From NCBI GenBank assembly GCA_015257125.1, contig JABZKU010000053.1:1-8174 (forward strand): 8,174 bases of DNA, read 5' to 3'. This DNA is from Prevotellaceae bacterium. Lineage in GTDB: Bacteria; Bacteroidota; Bacteroidia; Bacteroidales; Bacteroidaceae. A program made the position numbers and the translations under genes. Shown one piece after another: positions 6,402-8,174 of this stretch. A model generated the notes under the pieces. That model ran no database searches. It was not told the DNA's origin and worked only from the letters and a program-made list of their open reading frames with translations. Each line of letters starts with the position of its first letter. Position 1 is the first letter of the stretch.

Positions 6402-7178
6402 ATGGGATTTTTCAAGAATCAACTGGACAATTTTAAGCAATCTATTGAGAATCAACTAGACAATTTTAAGCAATCTGTTCCAGATGAACGATTAGATGAA
6501 TTAGAAGCACAGGGTTACGATGTTAGTGAGTATCGCAAAGCAAAACAGAATGCACGTAGTGCTAAGAATGCTATTCTGGAGGAAATACGAAACGCTCATG
6601 AAAATTGCACCAATCTCACGAAGCTTGAACCTTATATGAAGACTCCTCGCAATATTGAGAGTGAATTCTTCAAGGCTGTTGCAGGAAAGGCACCTTGGTT
6701 TGGTAAAGATAAGTGGAGAAGAAAGTATAGTGAGGGACCAATTGTGTATCGTGGAGTTGTAGCGGCACAATCAGAACTGTACAAGCCAAGCGACAAAGGA
6801 GAGGATGCGTTTTACGCGGTTACCATTGTAGCTGTAGACAAAGCGCACCAATGCAACGAGGAGTGGATGCAACGTGTGATTAAACAATTGCAAGATATGC
6901 AAGCGGGAAAAGTTGATACCCCATCAGATTGTGCTGAACTTGTGGATATGATGGACGAAGTTGACAACGAGGGAGATTGGCGCACTGGAATGCTTGGTAT
7001 GAGTATTGCCGAAGGCGCAGAGGCGTATTACCGCAAAGATGTATTTTTTCGTAAGAACTTACCAAACGGTTTCTTACCTACCAATGGCATTTTACCGCAA
7101 GTCTGTACCAATATTCCTGTTAAGGAATCTCATTTACCTTTGACTGATGATATTCCTGTTCAGTTCTATATGGATTAA
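6402..7178 (+). CDS. Uncharacterised 258-aa protein in an AT-rich unit
   Basis: I do not recognise this family. The protein is soluble by appearance, with no signal peptide or membrane segment. Residues 6-27 are two copies of an 11-residue unit (NQLDNFKQSIE and NQLDNFKQSVP) predicted to form an amphipathic helix. Residues 28-80 are charged and helical. From about 112 the sequence has alternating beta-like strands (GPIVYRGVVAA, DAFYAVTIVAVD), then a helix (about 153-168), then the segment AEAYYRKDVFFRKNLPNGF (about 206-224). This suggests a compact alpha/beta domain. There are few cysteines (C69, C151, C177, C235) and no recognisable metal or nucleotide motif. Base composition is far more AT-rich than the left-hand genes (28% G+C in the leader, 30-45% in sampled coding lines), and codon use differs, which suggests recent acquisition. 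It has its own promoter and terminator and lies beside an insertion sequence. Start ATG 6402 is the first in frame. Confidence 0.85.
   Translation: MGFFKNQLDNFKQSIENQLDNFKQSVPDERLDELEAQGYDVSEYRKAKQNARSAKNAILEEIRNAHENCTNLTKLEPYMKTPRNIESEFFKAVAGKAPWFGKDKWRRKYSEGPIVYRGVVAAQSELYKPSDKGEDAFYAVTIVAVDKAHQCNEEWMQRVIKQLQDMQAGKVDTPSDCAELVDMMDEVDNEGDWRTGMLGMSIAEGAEAYYRKDVFFRKNLPNGFLPTNGILPQVCTNIPVKESHLPLTDDIPVQFYMD
6417..6479 (+). repeat. Tandem duplication, 33-bp period, inside the 258-aa gene
   Basis: The unit starting at 6417 is repeated at 6450. The first 30 bases match at 28 positions (differences at G/A in ACTGGAC versus ACTAGAC, and A/G near the end). The period of 33 keeps the frame and gives two 11-residue copies. 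The near identity at DNA level suggests a recent slippage or duplication event. Confidence 0.92.
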
Positions 7179-7203
7179 GTCCGTATTTTGGATAGATAAA
7201 AAT

Positions 7204-7244
7204 TAAGAGAGGTACACAAGCTGTGTGACCTCTCTTATTATTTT
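7204..7244 (+). terminator. Rho-independent terminator of the 258-aa gene
   Basis: A long stem is formed by 7204-7213 (TAAGAGAGGT) with 7228-7237 (ACCTCTCTTA). It continues as ACACA (7214-7218) with TGTGT (7222-7226), with one bulged G at 7227 and loop AGC. The right arm runs into TTATTATTTT. It lies 25 bp after the stop codon. The near-symmetric A- and T-rich flanks could make it bidirectional. Confidence 0.88.
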
Positions 7245-7271
7245 AGGTTCATCCGACATTTGGAGTGATGC

Positions 7272-8174
7272 GGTTCTAAAAAGAAGAAAACCGCTGAACA
7301 AATTGTATATTTGAATTAGCAACAACAAATGTACAGTTATGAACAGCAGTTTTCTATATCATGCTTGGGGATTGTATCACCACAAGTGTCTACGAGAGGA
7401 ATACAAAGGTAATACAATCATCTTACATATCTAAAGTAAACGAGCTCCGAAATGCTGTCCCAAGTGCGGTCATCCCCATTTGGTGAAAAATGGCTTTCGC
7501 ACTCGTGACTTTATCAGCCTTCCGATCGGTGGCAAAAAGGTAATTCTACGGATGAAAGTCCGCCGTTACAAGTGCAAGTGTGCGGATTGTGACTATGATT
7601 GTCAGGAACGGATATCCTTTGCCCCGGGCAGTCACAGTTACACTCGTCGCTTTGCAAGGTATGTGGTCGATCTATTAAAGGGGATGACCCTCAAAGACAC
7701 AGCCCAACTTTTGGGTGTGTCGTGGGACACGATCAAAGAAATTCACACTCATCATCTTGAGTGTCAATATGTTCCGCCCTCTCTTGAGGGAGTGGACAGC
7801 ATCGGCATAGACGAGTTTGCCGTCCGAAAAGGCCATGTGTACAAGACCATTGTCGTTGACCTCAAGAGCGGGAGGATTCTCCATGTGGGTGAGGACAAGG
7901 CGGCCAATGCTTTGGCCGGATTTTGGAAAAGGGTCAGACGAAAGAAACTCGACATCAGGTATATCGCCACCGATCTCTCTGCCGCTTTCATCTCCTCCGT
8001 ACTTGAAAACTGCCCGAACGCCGTGCATGTCTTCGACCATTTTCATGTGGTCAAACTGATGAATGAGAAGTTGGACGAGATACGCAGGGCGCAATATAAC
8101 ATGGAAAAGGACATCAACAAGCGCAAAGTCTTGAAGGGGACGCGCTACCTGCTGCTGCGCAATGGAGCGGATAT
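7272..8174 (+). mobile_element. ISL3-family insertion sequence, left part (continues past the window)
   Basis: A transposase of ISL3 type occupies 7339 to the window end. The likely left tip is GGTTCTAAAAAG beginning at 7272. ISL3 elements usually begin GG.TCT and have imperfect inverted repeats of 15-39 bp. They usually make 8-bp target duplications, which here would be AGTGATGC (7264-7271). The right inverted repeat and the second target copy are outside the window, so the boundary is an inference from family knowledge. Confidence 0.75.
7339..8174 (+). pseudogene. ISL3-family transposase, interrupted by an in-frame TAA at codon 32 and truncated by the window end
   Basis: Reading from ATG 7339 gives MNSSFLYHAWGLYHHKCLRE and on to LHI, then TAA at 7432-7434. 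The same frame then continues without another stop to base 8174 (codon 278). Family features after the stop are intact. There is an N-terminal zinc-binding region (C39, C40, C43, then C79, C81, C84, C88), a helix-turn-helix (about 115-134, LKDTAQLLGVSWDTIKE), and the first catalytic Asp D158 in GIDEF. The second Asp is D212 in ATDLSAAF, followed by VFDHFHVV (about 231-238). The third acidic residue lies beyond the window. ISL3 transposases are usually 400-440 aa, so roughly 130-160 residues are missing at the right. The stop most likely arose from GAA or another sense codon. It separates the start from the zinc region, so full-length protein is not expected unless the stop is read through or the sequence has an error. 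The next in-frame ATG (7552) would lose part of the zinc region. Confidence 0.88.

Noticed and set aside
7306..7313. TATATTTG inside the insertion sequence as a transposase promoter.
   Set aside because: The -7 element is a perfect TAnnTTTG, but no TTTG lies 19-21 nt upstream, so only a half promoter is supported.
7675..8094. Minus-strand open frame of 139 codons opposite the transposase.
   Set aside because: The plus strand reads as ISL3 transposase with catalytic residues and a helix-turn-helix; the antisense frame has no support.
1..8174. CRISPR array, riboswitch of a known class, prophage genes or a complete defence system.
   Set aside because: No regularly spaced repeats, no recognised riboswitch core and no phage or nuclease genes were seen.

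Overview
The window looks like a chromosomal segment from a member of the Bacteroidales, possibly near Prevotellaceae or Porphyromonadaceae (genus not resolved). The reasons are promoters of the Bacteroidetes type (TTTG, about 20 nt, TAnnTTTG), genes without obvious Shine-Dalgarno sequences, and protein styles typical of the group. The left 5.9 kb is GC-rich (sampled lines of pnp about 60% G+C), densely packed and transcribed left to right. The right 2 kb is an accessory region with a different composition.

Layout. 1-33 is the 3' end of a tRNA, probably tRNA-Gln, followed by a terminator. Then come three closely spaced genes: a MOP-superfamily polysaccharide/lipid flippase (176-1654), an M16 zinc metallopeptidase (1689-2933) and a zinc-ribbon NUDIX hydrolase (2930-3454). 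The peptidase and NUDIX genes overlap by 4 bp (ATGA). Next is pnp, polynucleotide phosphorylase (3627-5831). It has its own promoter, a hairpin-rich leader of about 125 nt containing a terminator-like element, and a strong terminator at 5883-5914.

5915-6190 contains no convincing gene. It is GC-rich and has a nested set of inverted repeats, including an H-type pseudoknot topology, so it is a candidate for an undescribed structured RNA. At about 6190 the composition drops sharply (28% G+C in 6241-6360). An AT-rich unit of about 1.06 kb follows: a consensus-grade promoter, a leader with an 8-bp inverted repeat, one uncharacterised 258-aa gene (6402-7178) and a long-stem terminator. The octamer GGTTCATC occurs at 6191-6198 and again at 7246-7253, flanking this unit. 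From about 7272 to the right edge lies the left part of an ISL3-family insertion sequence. Its transposase reading frame is broken by a TAA at codon 32 and is cut off by the window end.

The left genes are housekeeping or envelope functions (RNA decay, nucleotide clean-up, proteolysis, glycolipid export) with no single pathway linking them. The main points of interest are the structured intergenic block, the pnp leader, the AT-rich gene unit with its flanking octamer, and the nonsense-interrupted transposase.
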